From NCBI GenBank assembly GCA_964370395.1, contig CAYJIZ010000009.1:1-64000 (forward strand): a stretch of DNA of 64,000 nt, read 5' to 3'. Shown here in pieces: positions 1 to 9,042 of this stretch. The notes beneath the pieces were generated by a model. That model worked only from the letters and a program-made list of their open reading frames with translations, ran no database searches and had not been told where the DNA came from. This DNA comes from JBGUVL01 sp964370395. GTDB lineage: Bacteria > Bacillota_I > Bacilli_A > Erysipelotrichales > Erysipelotrichaceae. Made by a program: the position numbers and the translations under genes. Position 1 is the first letter of the stretch, and every line of letters starts with the position of its first letter.

Positions 1-2
1 AT

Positions 3-1403
3 TTAAATGAAATTGCTCATATTTTTGAATATGATGATGTGACTACGATTAACACTATTTTAAAGAATGCTTTAATAGAAAACGAATTAACAATTACTGA
101 TGTTAGTTACTATAATTTGCTAGTGCACATATTAATTGCGTTAGAGCGTGTTGAAAATAATAATACTGTATTTGTTGAACAATTTAGTGAGTCTTTATTT
201 AACTCACTTGAATACACTGCTGCAAAACAAGTAGTAGAACAAATTAAAACGGTTTTAGATATTCAATTAACGCTTGAGGAAACGTATTATATTGCCTTGC
301 ATTTGTTGACTAGAAAAACACTTTTGCATTCAAGTAATGAAAAATCAGCTACTTATGATGAGTTTGATGAAATGGTAGAAGAAACATTGGATTACTTGGA
401 AAAAAGTATTAATTTAAACTTTCAAAATGATGTGATTCTAAAGAATAGTTTATCTGTACATTTGAAAAGTGCAATTAATCGTATTCGATTTGATATGCAT
501 ATTAATAATAATTTATTACTTGATATTAAACGAAACTACGCTTTTGCATTTAAGATTTCATCACTCGCTGCTTCATTTTTGAATCAAAAATACCACTTGA
601 ACATAAATGAAGATGAGATAGGTTATATTTGTCTACATATTGAAGCGGCATTACAGCGTTTAAAAGATTCAAAAGTGAGTGGAAAAGTAAGAGCATTAAT
701 TGTATGTGCTTCAGGATTGGGTACAGCAATGATGATTTCAGCAAAAGTGAAAAGTGAACTTAGTAACGCAATTGAAATCGTCAATATTATTTCATTAAAT
801 GAATTAAGAGAGGTTGATAAAGAAGAATATGATTTGGTTTTATCAACCATTGATATTGATCAATCAGAATATGGATTAACAGAAAAAACAATGATTCAAA
901 TTCCGATTATATTAAAAAAGAATGATATTGATCATATTGCATCAATCATTCATGAGAAACAAGGAAACACATTAATTGATTTCCTTGAATATACGGAGGA
1001 AGATTTGTTTTTTGTGGAAACTGATTTTCAAAGTCGAGATGAAATTTTAGATTTCATGTTGGATTCGATGGAGAAGAAAAATTATTTAACGAGTGAAGAT
1101 AAAGCGTTCTTTTATAAACGTGAAAATATATCTTCCACTGAAATTGGAAACATGGTAGCAATCCCACACGCCATAGATATTGATCCTTGTATTAGTAAAA
1201 TTGCTATCTTGATTAATAAAAAACCAGTAATATGGGAAAACGAAAAAGTGCGTCTAGTAATTTTATTAAGTATAAAGAAAGAGTTATATGTGAATTTCGA
1301 AAGTATTTTTGAAAAACTGTATAACGTTTTAAGTGAGGAAGAAAACGTATTTTCATTGTTAAATGTAAAGAACTATAGAGAATTTATAAAGGTAATAAGG
1401 TAG
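3..1403 (+). CDS. PRD-domain PTS transcriptional regulator (BglG/MtlR type), 5' end outside window
   Basis: The reading frame is open from base 3, so the gene starts upstream and its N-terminal DNA- or RNA-binding part is not visible. The visible part has two PTS regulation domains. Counting from the GTG at 39, their paired histidines are near residues 30/88 and 141/200. An EIIB-like domain follows with Cys223 in CASGLGTA, then an EIIA-like domain with His377 in AIPHA. This is the architecture of MtlR/ManR-type activators, which the PTS controls by phosphorylating these residues. It lies just upstream of EIIA, EIIB and EIIC genes, so it very likely controls this operon. An antiterminator role is also possible, because the N-terminus that would decide is missing. 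Confidence 0.9.
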   Translation, partial: LNEIAHIFEYDDVTTINTILKNALIENELTITDVSYYNLLVHILIALERVENNNTVFVEQFSESLFNSLEYTAAKQVVEQIKTVLDIQLTLEETYYIALHLLTRKTLLHSSNEKSATYDEFDEMVEETLDYLEKSINLNFQNDVILKNSLSVHLKSAINRIRFDMHINNNLLLDIKRNYAFAFKISSLAASFLNQKYHLNINEDEIGYICLHIEAALQRLKDSKVSGKVRALIVCASGLGTAMMISAKVKSELSNAIEIVNIISLNELREVDKEEYDLVLSTIDIDQSEYGLTEKTMIQIPIILKKNDIDHIASIIHEKQGNTLIDFLEYTEEDLFFVETDFQSRDEILDFMLDSMEKKNYLTSEDKAFFYKRENISSTEIGNMVAIPHAIDIDPCISKIAILINKKPVIWENEKVRLVILLSIKKELYVNFESIFEKLYNVLSEEENVFSLLNVKNYREFIKVIR

Positions 1404-1405
1404 GT

Positions 1406-1867
1406 GTGAATGTGGAAATAAATAAAATGATTAGTGAAGACAACATTGTTTTTGACTTCACTTCAGATACAAAAGAAAATGTGTTAAAAGAAGTAGCAAG
1501 GTTATTATGTCAAAATAATTATGCTAATGATGAAGAAAGCGTATTCCAAGGATTTGTAGATCGTGAAAACGAAGGAACGACAGGTTTTGGAAATAGTATT
1601 GCCATACCGCACTGTAAATCAAGTAAGGTAAAAGAGGCGGCTATCGTTATCATCACACTAACACAAGGAATTGATTGGCAATCCTTAGATGATTCATATG
1701 TAAATTATGTCATCGCATTAGCGATTCCAGAACATCAAGCAGGGACATTGCATTTAGAACTGTTAGGATCGTTAGCATCAAATTTGATGGAAGATGAATT
1801 TGTTGAAAAGTTAATTAACTTTAGAGATAAAAAAGCTTTGTCCGATTTTTTGAAGGACAACATTTAG
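1406..1867 (+). CDS. PTS fructose/mannitol-family EIIA component
   Basis: This 153-residue protein is a PTS EIIA domain of the fructose family. The phosphorylated histidine is His69 in the IAIPHC motif, preceded by the typical TGFGNS stretch. It would take phosphate from HPr and pass it to the EIIB encoded next. The start is a GTG at 1406, with AAGG five bases upstream; a second GTG at 1412 is an alternative. It lies two bases after the regulator stop and eight bases before the EIIB start, so these genes form one operon. EIIA, EIIB and EIIC are on separate polypeptides here, whereas E. coli MngA carries all three domains on one chain. Confidence 0.92.
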   Translation: MNVEINKMISEDNIVFDFTSDTKENVLKEVARLLCQNNYANDEESVFQGFVDRENEGTTGFGNSIAIPHCKSSKVKEAAIVIITLTQGIDWQSLDDSYVNYVIALAIPEHQAGTLHLELLGSLASNLMEDEFVEKLINFRDKKALSDFLKDNI

Positions 1868-1875
1868 GAGGAAAT

Positions 1876-2199
1876 ATGAAAATTGTTGCAATTACCGCTT
1901 GCCCAACTGGTGTGGCGCACACAAATATGGCAGCTAAGGCATTATTAAAACATGGGACTAATTTAGGTCACGAAATTAAAGTTGAAAAACAAGGTGCGTT
2001 AGGTATTCAAAATAGATTAACAACTGAAGAAATTGAAAATGCAGATGTTGTTATCTTTGCAGTAGACCAAAAGGTACGCGAAGAAGATCGCTTTACAGGT
2101 AAAGTATGTCATCAAGTACCTGTTGCTGCACCAATTAAAAATGGACCAAAGGTCATTGAAGATGCATTGCATTTATTAAATAAACAGGAGAAGAAATAA
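1876..2199 (+). CDS. PTS fructose-family EIIB component
   Basis: This 107-residue protein is a complete fructose-type EIIB domain. The phosphocysteine is Cys9 in the N-terminal CPTGVAHT loop, a hallmark of the family. It accepts phosphate from EIIA and phosphorylates the sugar as it passes through EIIC. An AGGAGG-like ribosome binding site precedes the ATG. The last base of its stop codon is the first base of the EIIC start codon, which suggests translational coupling. Confidence 0.93.
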   Translation: MKIVAITACPTGVAHTNMAAKALLKHGTNLGHEIKVEKQGALGIQNRLTTEEIENADVVIFAVDQKVREEDRFTGKVCHQVPVAAPIKNGPKVIEDALHLLNKQEKK

Positions 2200-3266
2200 T
2201 GAAAGATTTTTTACAAAGTATAAAACGTCATATATTGACAGGGGTTTCATATATGATTCCTTTCACTATCGCTGGAGCGGTAATTATGGGAATTGCTCGA
2301 GTTGGTGGAATGGTTTATGGGGTTACTGATATTTGGGATGCTGCTCATCAATCAGCAGAAGGTTTAATTCCTTTCTTTAATACATTAGATGGATTAGGGG
2401 GTATTGCTTTAGGTTTAATGCTTCCGGTATTTGCAGGTTTTATCGCTTATTCGATTGCGGATCGTCCAGCATTATGTTCAGGGTTTGTTGGTGGATTGTT
2501 AGCTAACAATTTAGGAACAGGTTTCTTAGGAGCTTTAATTGCTGGTTTATTAGCTGGATATGTAGTAAAAATTATGGCTGAAAATATTAAATTGCCAGAA
2601 AGTGCTAGTAGTATTATACCAGTGTTTATTTTACCGGTGTTTGGTACACTAATTACCGTGTTAGTAATGCAGTATGTAATTGGAGGACCTTTTGCAGCTT
2701 TAAATCAAGCTTTAATTGATTGGGTTTCTACAATGTCAAAAGGTGGAAACGCATTAGTTCTTGCATTAGTAATCGGTGGAATGGTTGGATTTGACTTAGG
2801 AGGACCAGTAAATAAAGCTGCTGTTGTAACTTCTATGGCACTTATTACTGATGGATTATTCTTAGCTAATACTGCAGCGCAAGTTGCGATTATTATCCCA
2901 ACTTTAGGTTATGGTTTGGCAACTTTAATTAAAAAAGCAAAGTTCTCAAACGAATTGCGCGAAGCAGGGAAAGCAAGTTTCATTATGGGATTGGTAGGAA
3001 TTTCGGAAGGTGCCATTCCATTTACATTAATTAACCCAGTACGTATGATTCCTGTGAACATGGTTGGATGTGCAGTTGGTGCTGCTATTGCCGTTGTAGG
3101 TGGAGCAATCAATGAAATTCCAATTTCAGGTTGTTATGGATGGTTATTAGTACAAAATTGGCCAATTTATGTGATTGCTATTTTTGTAGGAGCGGCGATT
3201 ATTGCTGCAGGAGCTATTTTCTTAGGAAAAGGTTTTGATGAAGAAGACATTGATGGAGTAATGTAA
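2199..3266 (+). CDS. PTS fructose-family EIIC permease component
   Basis: This 355-residue, very hydrophobic protein is the membrane channel of a fructose-family PTS. The signature GISEGAIPF followed by INPVRMIP lies in the C-terminal half and helps form the sugar site. It overlaps the EIIB gene by one base. With the GH38 mannosidase downstream, the likely substrate is a mannosylated compound such as 2-O-alpha-mannosylglycerate or a manno-oligosaccharide. That specificity is inferred from context; it cannot be read from the sequence. A hairpin terminator follows directly after the stop codon. Confidence 0.92.
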   Translation: MKDFLQSIKRHILTGVSYMIPFTIAGAVIMGIARVGGMVYGVTDIWDAAHQSAEGLIPFFNTLDGLGGIALGLMLPVFAGFIAYSIADRPALCSGFVGGLLANNLGTGFLGALIAGLLAGYVVKIMAENIKLPESASSIIPVFILPVFGTLITVLVMQYVIGGPFAALNQALIDWVSTMSKGGNALVLALVIGGMVGFDLGGPVNKAAVVTSMALITDGLFLANTAAQVAIIIPTLGYGLATLIKKAKFSNELREAGKASFIMGLVGISEGAIPFTLINPVRMIPVNMVGCAVGAAIAVVGGAINEIPISGCYGWLLVQNWPIYVIAIFVGAAIIAAGAIFLGKGFDEEDIDGVM

Positions 3267-3290
3267 AAAAGAGGGATTCCTCTTTTTTAT
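3265..3290 (+). terminator. Intrinsic terminator or attenuator after the EIIC gene
   Basis: A 10-bp stem (AAAAAAGAGG paired with CCTCTTTTTT) closes a GATT loop and ends in a T run. It begins within the EIIC stop codon. Because the downstream yczE-like and mannosidase genes have no evident promoter, it may act as a partial terminator that lowers their expression. Confidence 0.75.
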
Positions 3291-3306
3291 ATAGAAAGTA
3301 CTTCAT

Positions 3307-3912
3307 ATGCATAGACGTATTGTATTATTTTTTGGTGGAATATTTATTTTAACCATCGGAGTTGCTTTTCAAATTAACGCTAGTTTAGGTATCGGCTGTT
3401 GGGATTCTGTAAATGTGGGTTTGCATGATCGACTGGGTTTAAGTATTGGAACATTCGCTTTTTTAATTGGTATACTAATGGTTATTATTGCTGGATGTTT
3501 ACGAGGGTTCAAATTTCGGTTTTTAACATTGATCACAGCATTCTTTATGGGAAGTTTTACAGATTTATCAATATGGTTAGTACATTTTCTACCTATTGAT
3601 TACACTGGTATTAATCGATATCTATTTTTAATCATAGGAATTATTATTACAAGTTTCGGTATTGCGGTTTACTTATTGAGCAATCTGCCACCAAACGCAG
3701 TTGATGATTGTGCAGTTGCTATAAAAGAGAAGTTTAAATTAAACATAGGGGTTGCAAAGCTATTGCTTGATTTAAGTGGGCTTGTATTGGCTTTAATTGT
3801 ACAAGGGCCAATTGGAGTAGGTACACTTATTATTACATTATGTGTTGGTCCCTTTATAAGTGTTTTTGATAAGCTGTGTCGTGACAAACTAAATTTAGGA
3901 GATATGAGATGA
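3307..3912 (+). CDS. YczE/YitT-like integral membrane protein
   Basis: This 201-residue protein has about five hydrophobic segments and resembles the YczE family (DUF6198-like). Matching features are an early GIGCWDS motif and a later PPNAVDD motif followed by an amphipathic stretch. Family members are uncharacterised membrane proteins, often beside transport or regulatory genes. It sits between the PTS genes and the mannosidase, and its stop codon overlaps the mannosidase start (ATGA), so the two are translationally coupled. The ribosome binding site is weak (GAAAG). A role in handling the same substrate is inferred from position only. Confidence 0.75.
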   Translation: MHRRIVLFFGGIFILTIGVAFQINASLGIGCWDSVNVGLHDRLGLSIGTFAFLIGILMVIIAGCLRGFKFRFLTLITAFFMGSFTDLSIWLVHFLPIDYTGINRYLFLIIGIIITSFGIAVYLLSNLPPNAVDDCAVAIKEKFKLNIGVAKLLLDLSGLVLALIVQGPIGVGTLIITLCVGPFISVFDKLCRDKLNLGDMR

Positions 3913-6491
3913 AAAAAGTACATATAGTCAATCATACCCACTGGGATCGAGAATGGTATTTCTCTACAATGGACTCATTGGTGTTGAGTGATTCGATTTT
4001 TAATGAAATATTAGAAGAGTTAAAGAAAAATCCAGACGCTTTCTTTACGTTAGATGGTCAAATATCAATTGTAAATGAATTTTTGCAATTGTACCCTGAA
4101 AAGATAGAAGATATTAAAAATTTAACAAAGCGTGGACAATTATTAATTGGGCCTTGGTATACGCAAAGTGACGCACAATTAGTTCATGGCGAGTCCATAA
4201 TTCGTAATTTAGCGATTGGTGTTCGCGACACTAGAAAAATAGCTGAACCGATGCTAGTTGGGTATTTACCAGATACTTTTGGTTTTCATGCACAAATGCC
4301 TACTATTTTAATTAATTGTGGCATCGATAATTTTGTGTTTTGGCGTGGAATTGATTATGAGAAAATTTCGTCACCTTACTTTATTTGGAAAGGATTAAGT
4401 AACAAAAAAGTATATGCACTAAATTTAATGAATGGTTATGGAAGTATACCACGCCTCTATAATGATAAAGAATTTTTAGAGTATAAGGTTTTTTCACAAG
4501 AAAATAAGGTTCGCAGCAAAACAAACTTAGAAGAAATTTTAATTCCAATCGGGAATGATCAAAATAAAATTACGAATCAGATCAGTGATAAAATCCACTA
4601 TATTAATAAAATTACAGAGAGCGAATATTGCTCAAGTAATTACCCTCAATATTTTGATTATTTAAGAAAAAATGAAAAGTTGTTGGAAGTGTTTGAAGGA
4701 GAAATGAGAGTTCCAAAAGTAGGTCGAGTTCATAAAACAATCGGTTCAATTCGTATGGATATCAAACTTGGAAACTATGAATTGGAGCAGATTTTATTAA
4801 AACGAGTAGAACCGTTAATTGTGTTTGCAGAAAATTTGAATATTTCAATTTCTAAAGAGTTAGCTATCATCGCGTGGAAAAAAGTGATGGAGGGGCAAGC
4901 ACATGATGGTCTTGCGGGCTGTATCAATGATAGTGTTGCAAACGACGTTTTGTATCGCTTCAAGCAAGCGAAAGAAATATGTGAAGGTGTTGAAAATTTG
5001 ATTAAAAAACGTATTTCCGATGCTTTGCAATTAACAGAAAATCAATTATTAGTATTTCATTTAGAACCAAATCAGTTTAACGGATACAAACATTTCACTG
5101 TATTGTCAAAGAATCCAAATGTTAAAATTAAGGGTTGTGAGCAATGCGTAACTCTGTCTTGTACAAAAATTGATGGAAGAGATGACGTTTTGGTAGAGGG
5201 TAAAAATGAAAATTACTTTATTACGGAAGATCCATACTATGAAATTGAAATCAAAGCAAAATTATCTTTAATGCCATTTAGTTATCAAGTGTTTGAATTG
5301 GAAACATGCGAAGAACATTTAGTTAAAAAAAATAAGGAATTATCAATTCGTAATGAAAAATACCACGTCTTTGTTGATAATCAGTCTCTGTCTATTCACT
5401 TTGAAGATGAAACAATTCGCGATTTTATTCGTTTTGAAGACTGTGGAAATGATGGGGATACTTATGACTATTCGCCATTACGTAATGATAAAGAAATTAT
5501 TTTTAGTGTATTAGATGGGTATTGTATTAAAAATGATATTCAGCAAAACTTACATTTAAAAACAAAGATTTTGCTTCCTAAAACGCTAAAAGATAGATAT
5601 ACACTAGAGAATCAAAGCGAAATGGAAGTAGAGTTATTCATTACTCTATTAAATGGAGAAGAGCATCCAACTATAAAAGTTGTTGTTCATAACAATGTTG
5701 AGAGTCATCGACTTCGAATGCTAGTGAAAACAAACCGTTATGCAAAAGAAGCAAGAGCATCGATACCATTTGGTTACTTAACTAGAAAAGTGGGTTACCA
5801 AAAACATAGTTGGCAGGATCAATATTTGGAGTGTCCTATTGATATTGAGGTAATGGAAAATAGTATCAGCTTATTGGATGACAAAGGATCATGTAGTGTG
5901 TTTAGTAAAGGAGTCAAAGAATATCAAATTATTAATGATATGGTTTGTTTAACTTTATTTTCATCAACCGGGCAACTTGGAAAATCAGACTTGTTATATC
6001 GTCCTGGTAGAGCAAGTGGAGATACTACGAAACAAGGTCATGTAATGATTCCAACACCACTAGCACAAGTTATGAAAACAATGTGTTTTGAATTTATGGT
6101 TGCTTTTCATTCTGATTTTAGTGAAGAAAGATGTAATCGATTGTATTCAAAATTTGTGCAACAAAATATTTATTATCAAGCGCAAACATTTAATAAGTTT
6201 ATTCACCGTATTGATAATAAAATTCAAAGTGTTGACAGTAACCTGAAATTAGATAAACAGTATTCAATGTTTCAACTAGAGGGTTATGATGTGACTTCAA
6301 TTATGCCTTCGTTATATACAAAGAAAGCATTTGTAGTGCGTATTCAAAATGCAACTTTTTTTCCTCAAAAGATTGATATCGCTGATTTGCGCAAAAAATT
6401 TGAAGTGGTTTTTGTTGATGGATTAGAAAATGAAGTAAAAGATATCACAGAAATTGATGCTTATGACTTTATTCAATTGAAAATAAAATAA
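3909..6491 (+). CDS. GH38 alpha-mannosidase (mannosylglycerate hydrolase-like)
   Basis: This 860-residue protein is a glycoside hydrolase family 38 alpha-mannosidase. The N-terminal HTHWDREW motif supplies zinc ligands His11 and Asp13. Asp122 in PDTFGFH is the expected catalytic nucleophile. A later QAHDG motif provides the other zinc histidine. The rest is the beta-rich C-terminal region usual for the family. There is no signal peptide, so it should act in the cytoplasm on the phosphorylated sugar brought in by the PTS. E. coli MngB, which splits 2-O-(6-phospho-mannosyl)-glycerate, is the closest functional model by context. An alpha-1,3- or 1,6-mannosidase of N-glycan fragments is an equally open alternative. 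Confidence 0.9.
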   Translation: MKKVHIVNHTHWDREWYFSTMDSLVLSDSIFNEILEELKKNPDAFFTLDGQISIVNEFLQLYPEKIEDIKNLTKRGQLLIGPWYTQSDAQLVHGESIIRNLAIGVRDTRKIAEPMLVGYLPDTFGFHAQMPTILINCGIDNFVFWRGIDYEKISSPYFIWKGLSNKKVYALNLMNGYGSIPRLYNDKEFLEYKVFSQENKVRSKTNLEEILIPIGNDQNKITNQISDKIHYINKITESEYCSSNYPQYFDYLRKNEKLLEVFEGEMRVPKVGRVHKTIGSIRMDIKLGNYELEQILLKRVEPLIVFAENLNISISKELAIIAWKKVMEGQAHDGLAGCINDSVANDVLYRFKQAKEICEGVENLIKKRISDALQLTENQLLVFHLEPNQFNGYKHFTVLSKNPNVKIKGCEQCVTLSCTKIDGRDDVLVEGKNENYFITEDPYYEIEIKAKLSLMPFSYQVFELETCEEHLVKKNKELSIRNEKYHVFVDNQSLSIHFEDETIRDFIRFEDCGNDGDTYDYSPLRNDKEIIFSVLDGYCIKNDIQQNLHLKTKILLPKTLKDRYTLENQSEMEVELFITLLNGEEHPTIKVVVHNNVESHRLRMLVKTNRYAKEARASIPFGYLTRKVGYQKHSWQDQYLECPIDIEVMENSISLLDDKGSCSVFSKGVKEYQIINDMVCLTLFSSTGQLGKSDLLYRPGRASGDTTKQGHVMIPTPLAQVMKTMCFEFMVAFHSDFSEERCNRLYSKFVQQNIYYQAQTFNKFIHRIDNKIQSVDSNLKLDKQYSMFQLEGYDVTSIMPSLYTKKAFVVRIQNATFFPQKIDIADLRKKFEVVFVDGLENEVKDITEIDAYDFIQLKIK

Positions 6492-6494
6492 CAC

Positions 6495-6529
6495 AAAAAT
6501 GGAAGTTTATGTAAGCTTCCATTTTTTTA
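6495..6529 (+). terminator. Intrinsic terminator of the mannosidase operon
   Basis: The stem ATGGAAG pairs with CTTCCAT, flanked by AAAA on the left and TTTTTT on the right, four bases after the mannosidase stop codon. Confidence 0.85.
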
Positions 6530-6640
6530 TGCATTCAAATTGTTGTTGAAAAATGAAACTGTTAAAATAAATACAGGTAAGATGTGCAATTATGGAGAAC
6601 ACAATCTATTCAAATGAAATAATAGAAGAAAGGCAAGTAT

Positions 6641-7363
6641 ATGAAAAAGGTAGAATACAATGTCGATATGGTTTTAAGAGAATTAGAAAAACTGGGGAAA
6701 GAACATACAAAAAAGACGTACTTGCGTCATGGGGTGAAAGAACCAGTGTTTGGTGTGACAAGTAAAGATTTAAAGCCACTTGCGAAACAGATTGGAAAAG
6801 ATTATGCATTAGCAATGCAACTATATGATACTGGTAATTATGATGCAATGTATTTAGCAGGAATGATTGCGGAACCACAAAAAATGAACAAAGAAGATTT
6901 TGAGCATTGGATAAAACAAGCATATTGTCACAATATCAGTGATTATATTGTTGCGGTTACCTTAGCTGAGTCGTCACTAGCAAAACAAATAAGTGATGAA
7001 TGGATCAAAAGTGGGAAAGAATTATATGAATCAGCTGGTTGGTCATGTTATGCATGGCAAATTGGTAATTTACCTGATGAACATTTTGAAAAAGAGAAGA
7101 TTAAGGAATATTTAGACCATGTGGAAAAAACAATTCACACGCAAGAAAATCGTGTTCGTTACGCGATGAATAGCTTTGTGATTGCCGTAGGTATTTCCTT
7201 TCTGCCTTTGCATAAAGATGCGTTAGAAGCTGCGAAACGATATGGAAGAATCGAAGTGAATCACGGTGATACAAAATGTAGTACACCTTTGGCAAGTGCC
7301 TATATTGAAGAAGCAGAAAAGAAAGAAAGAGTTGGGTTTAAGCGTAAAAATGTACGCTGTTAG
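6641..7363 (+). CDS. AlkD-like DNA alkylation repair protein (first of two)
   Basis: This 240-residue all-helical protein belongs to the AlkD/AlkC-like HEAT-repeat family (PF08713). Supporting features are the early FGVTSKDLKPLAKQ segment and the SDYIVAV and ESAGWSCYAWQ segments. Experimentally studied members remove N3- and N7-alkylated bases. This one belongs to the branch common in Firmicutes whose activity is often only predicted. A GAAAGG ribosome binding site precedes the ATG. The OmdA-like gene starts nine bases after the stop codon, so the two are probably cotranscribed. A second, distinct family member lies at 16878-17558. Confidence 0.85.
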   Translation: MKKVEYNVDMVLRELEKLGKEHTKKTYLRHGVKEPVFGVTSKDLKPLAKQIGKDYALAMQLYDTGNYDAMYLAGMIAEPQKMNKEDFEHWIKQAYCHNISDYIVAVTLAESSLAKQISDEWIKSGKELYESAGWSCYAWQIGNLPDEHFEKEKIKEYLDHVEKTIHTQENRVRYAMNSFVIAVGISFLPLHKDALEAAKRYGRIEVNHGDTKCSTPLASAYIEEAEKKERVGFKRKNVRC

Positions 7364-7372
7364 GAGAATGGT

Positions 7373-8023
7373 ATGCCACTAACTTTAGCAAAAAAATTAA
7401 GAATACAGATTGATGAAGATATTTATTTGATAAACTGTCCTGATGAAACATACTTTGTTGGCTTTCGTTGCATTCATGAATTACCGAAAGAACAAGTGAA
7501 GACGATTGTTTTATTTGTGAAGGATTTGGATGAATTAGTCAAACAAACAAGAATGTTAGTTAATGAGGATTTATTATTACAAGGAGGACGTATTTTAATT
7601 GCGTATCCTAAAATGGGAAATAAGAAGTACAAAACATACATTCATCGTGATGCGATTTTTCCAGCATTACAAGTAAACAAAGATGGATTCATCGCGAATT
7701 CAATTTATAAATTTAATCAAATGGTTAAGCTAGATGATGATTTCACTATTTTAGGATTAAAAAAGGAAAGGTTAGTAAAACGAACAGAAAGAGGTACACA
7801 AAGTGTAGCTAACTATGTAACTTATTTACCTCAAATTGAAGAAATGTTACAAGAGGATGAAGATGCGTATGCAATCTTTCAAGGATTGACTTATGGCTAC
7901 CAAAAGGGATGGGCACGTTATGTGTTTAGCGCAAAAAAAGCCGAGACAAGAGAGAAGCGAAAACAAGAGATGCTTACATTGTTGAAGCAGGGTGTCAAAG
8001 CCATTGATTTAAAAATAAGATAA
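7373..8023 (+). CDS. YdeI/OmdA-like protein
   Basis: This 216-residue protein has the C-terminal signature of the OmdA/YdeI family (bacteriocin-protection-like). That signature is a GWARYVFSAKKAETREKR helix followed by a short Leu-rich tail. The family's biochemical function is not established. The N-terminal half, with a FVKDLDEL segment, is less recognisable. It follows the AlkD-like gene in the same transcription unit and ends at a bidirectional terminator shared with the LysR gene. Confidence 0.65.
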   Translation: MPLTLAKKLRIQIDEDIYLINCPDETYFVGFRCIHELPKEQVKTIVLFVKDLDELVKQTRMLVNEDLLLQGGRILIAYPKMGNKKYKTYIHRDAIFPALQVNKDGFIANSIYKFNQMVKLDDDFTILGLKKERLVKRTERGTQSVANYVTYLPQIEEMLQEDEDAYAIFQGLTYGYQKGWARYVFSAKKAETREKRKQEMLTLLKQGVKAIDLKIR

Positions 8024-8052
8024 AAGACAAAGCTTAATTGCTTTGTCTTTTT
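8022..8052. terminator. Bidirectional terminator between OmdA-like and LysR genes
   Basis: A perfect 12-bp stem (AAAAGACAAAGC with GCTTTGTCTTTT) around a TTAATT loop lies between two convergent genes. It has A and T runs on both sides, so it can terminate both transcripts. Confidence 0.88.
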
Positions 8053-8924
8053 ATGTCCTCTTTAATGGTTTGTAGAAAGTGTTTTGCTGGTTCACTAAAT
8101 GTTTGGTATTTTTTCCATGCAAAATATACATTTGCCTTTAATGCAGGTTGTAATGGGATAAAAACAAGATCACTTTGTTCATCACTAGTGATAAGGTGTT
8201 GCAAACATAATGCACACCCAACTCCTTCTTTTACTAAAAGAGAAGCATTAAATAACAAGTTATAAGTAGCAACGATATTTAGTTGTGCTTGGTTACCACC
8301 AAAGAAAGTATTGAACTTTTCTTGGGTAAGCGTCTGTCTTGAACAAATTAATGGAAGGTTTGCCAAATCACTGGCTTCGATACTTTTTTTATGTGCTAAC
8401 TCATGTTTTTTTGAAACAAGTAATCCCCATGTATCTTGTGTAGGTAAAATGATGTATTCATAAGATTCCAAATTCACAGGTTCAATGAATATCGCAAAAT
8501 CTAGTAACCCCTTATTTAATTGTTCACTCACATCATCTCCATTACCACTAAATAAATGAAAATGAATGAATGGGAATTGTTGTTGGATGCGTTGAATGGA
8601 TTTGGCAACGTAACGCATGGCTTGGCTTTCTCCACCACCAATGCTGATTTCACCAGCTAGATCCTTGGCATCGCAAGCCAACTCTGTTTCTGTTTTATCA
8701 ATCAAATGTATGATTTCTTCTGCTCTTCGTTTTAATAAAACGCCATCTTGCGTGAGTTGTATTTTACGATTACCACGAATGAATAATTGTTTTTGGTATT
8801 GTTGCTCCAGTTCTTTCATCGCTCTTGATAAAGCGGGTTGAGAAATGTGCAAAGAGGTTGCAGCTTTTGATATGTTCTCTTCTTGCGCAATCGCCAAGAA
8901 GTAACGAAGTGTTCTAATTTCCAT
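8034..8924 (-). CDS. LysR-family transcriptional regulator
   Basis: This is a 296-residue LysR-type regulator. The winged helix-turn-helix is at the N-terminus (MEIRTLRYFLAIAQEENIS, then AATSLHISQPALSRAMKEL). A periplasmic-binding-protein-like effector domain follows. The frame stays open 51 codons upstream. The ATG at 8924 is chosen because it has an AGAAGG ribosome binding site and begins the canonical first helix; the longer form would run across the intergenic regulatory region. It is divergent from the acetyltransferase-flavoprotein-cyclophilin operon and very likely controls it through the shared 118-bp intergenic region. Confidence 0.92.
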   Translation of the reverse strand: MEIRTLRYFLAIAQEENISKAATSLHISQPALSRAMKELEQQYQKQLFIRGNRKIQLTQDGVLLKRRAEEIIHLIDKTETELACDAKDLAGEISIGGGESQAMRYVAKSIQRIQQQFPFIHFHLFSGNGDDVSEQLNKGLLDFAIFIEPVNLESYEYIILPTQDTWGLLVSKKHELAHKKSIEASDLANLPLICSRQTLTQEKFNTFFGGNQAQLNIVATYNLLFNASLLVKEGVGCALCLQHLITSDEQSDLVFIPLQPALKANVYFAWKKYQTFSEPAKHFLQTIKEDIKRQSN

Positions 8925-8953
8925 ATGACACCTTCTTTCTACTTTTATTTTAC

Positions 8954-8999
8954 TATAACAAATGGGTATAGGAAAGTATTTAATATAGGTATTAGACAT
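8954..8999. promoter_or_regulatory. Probable LysR-type operator region
   Basis: The divergent intergenic region contains an imperfect palindrome, TATAACAAATGGGTATA (8954-8970), that includes a T-N11-A core. Just downstream lie GGTATAGG and AGGTATTAG repeats. LysR regulators typically bind such T-N11-A sites next to their own gene and the divergent target. The assignment to this regulator is by position. Confidence 0.5.
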
Positions 9000-9042
9000 T
9001 TTAAGGTGTTGTTTATACAATACAAGTGAGGGAGGTGAAAAG

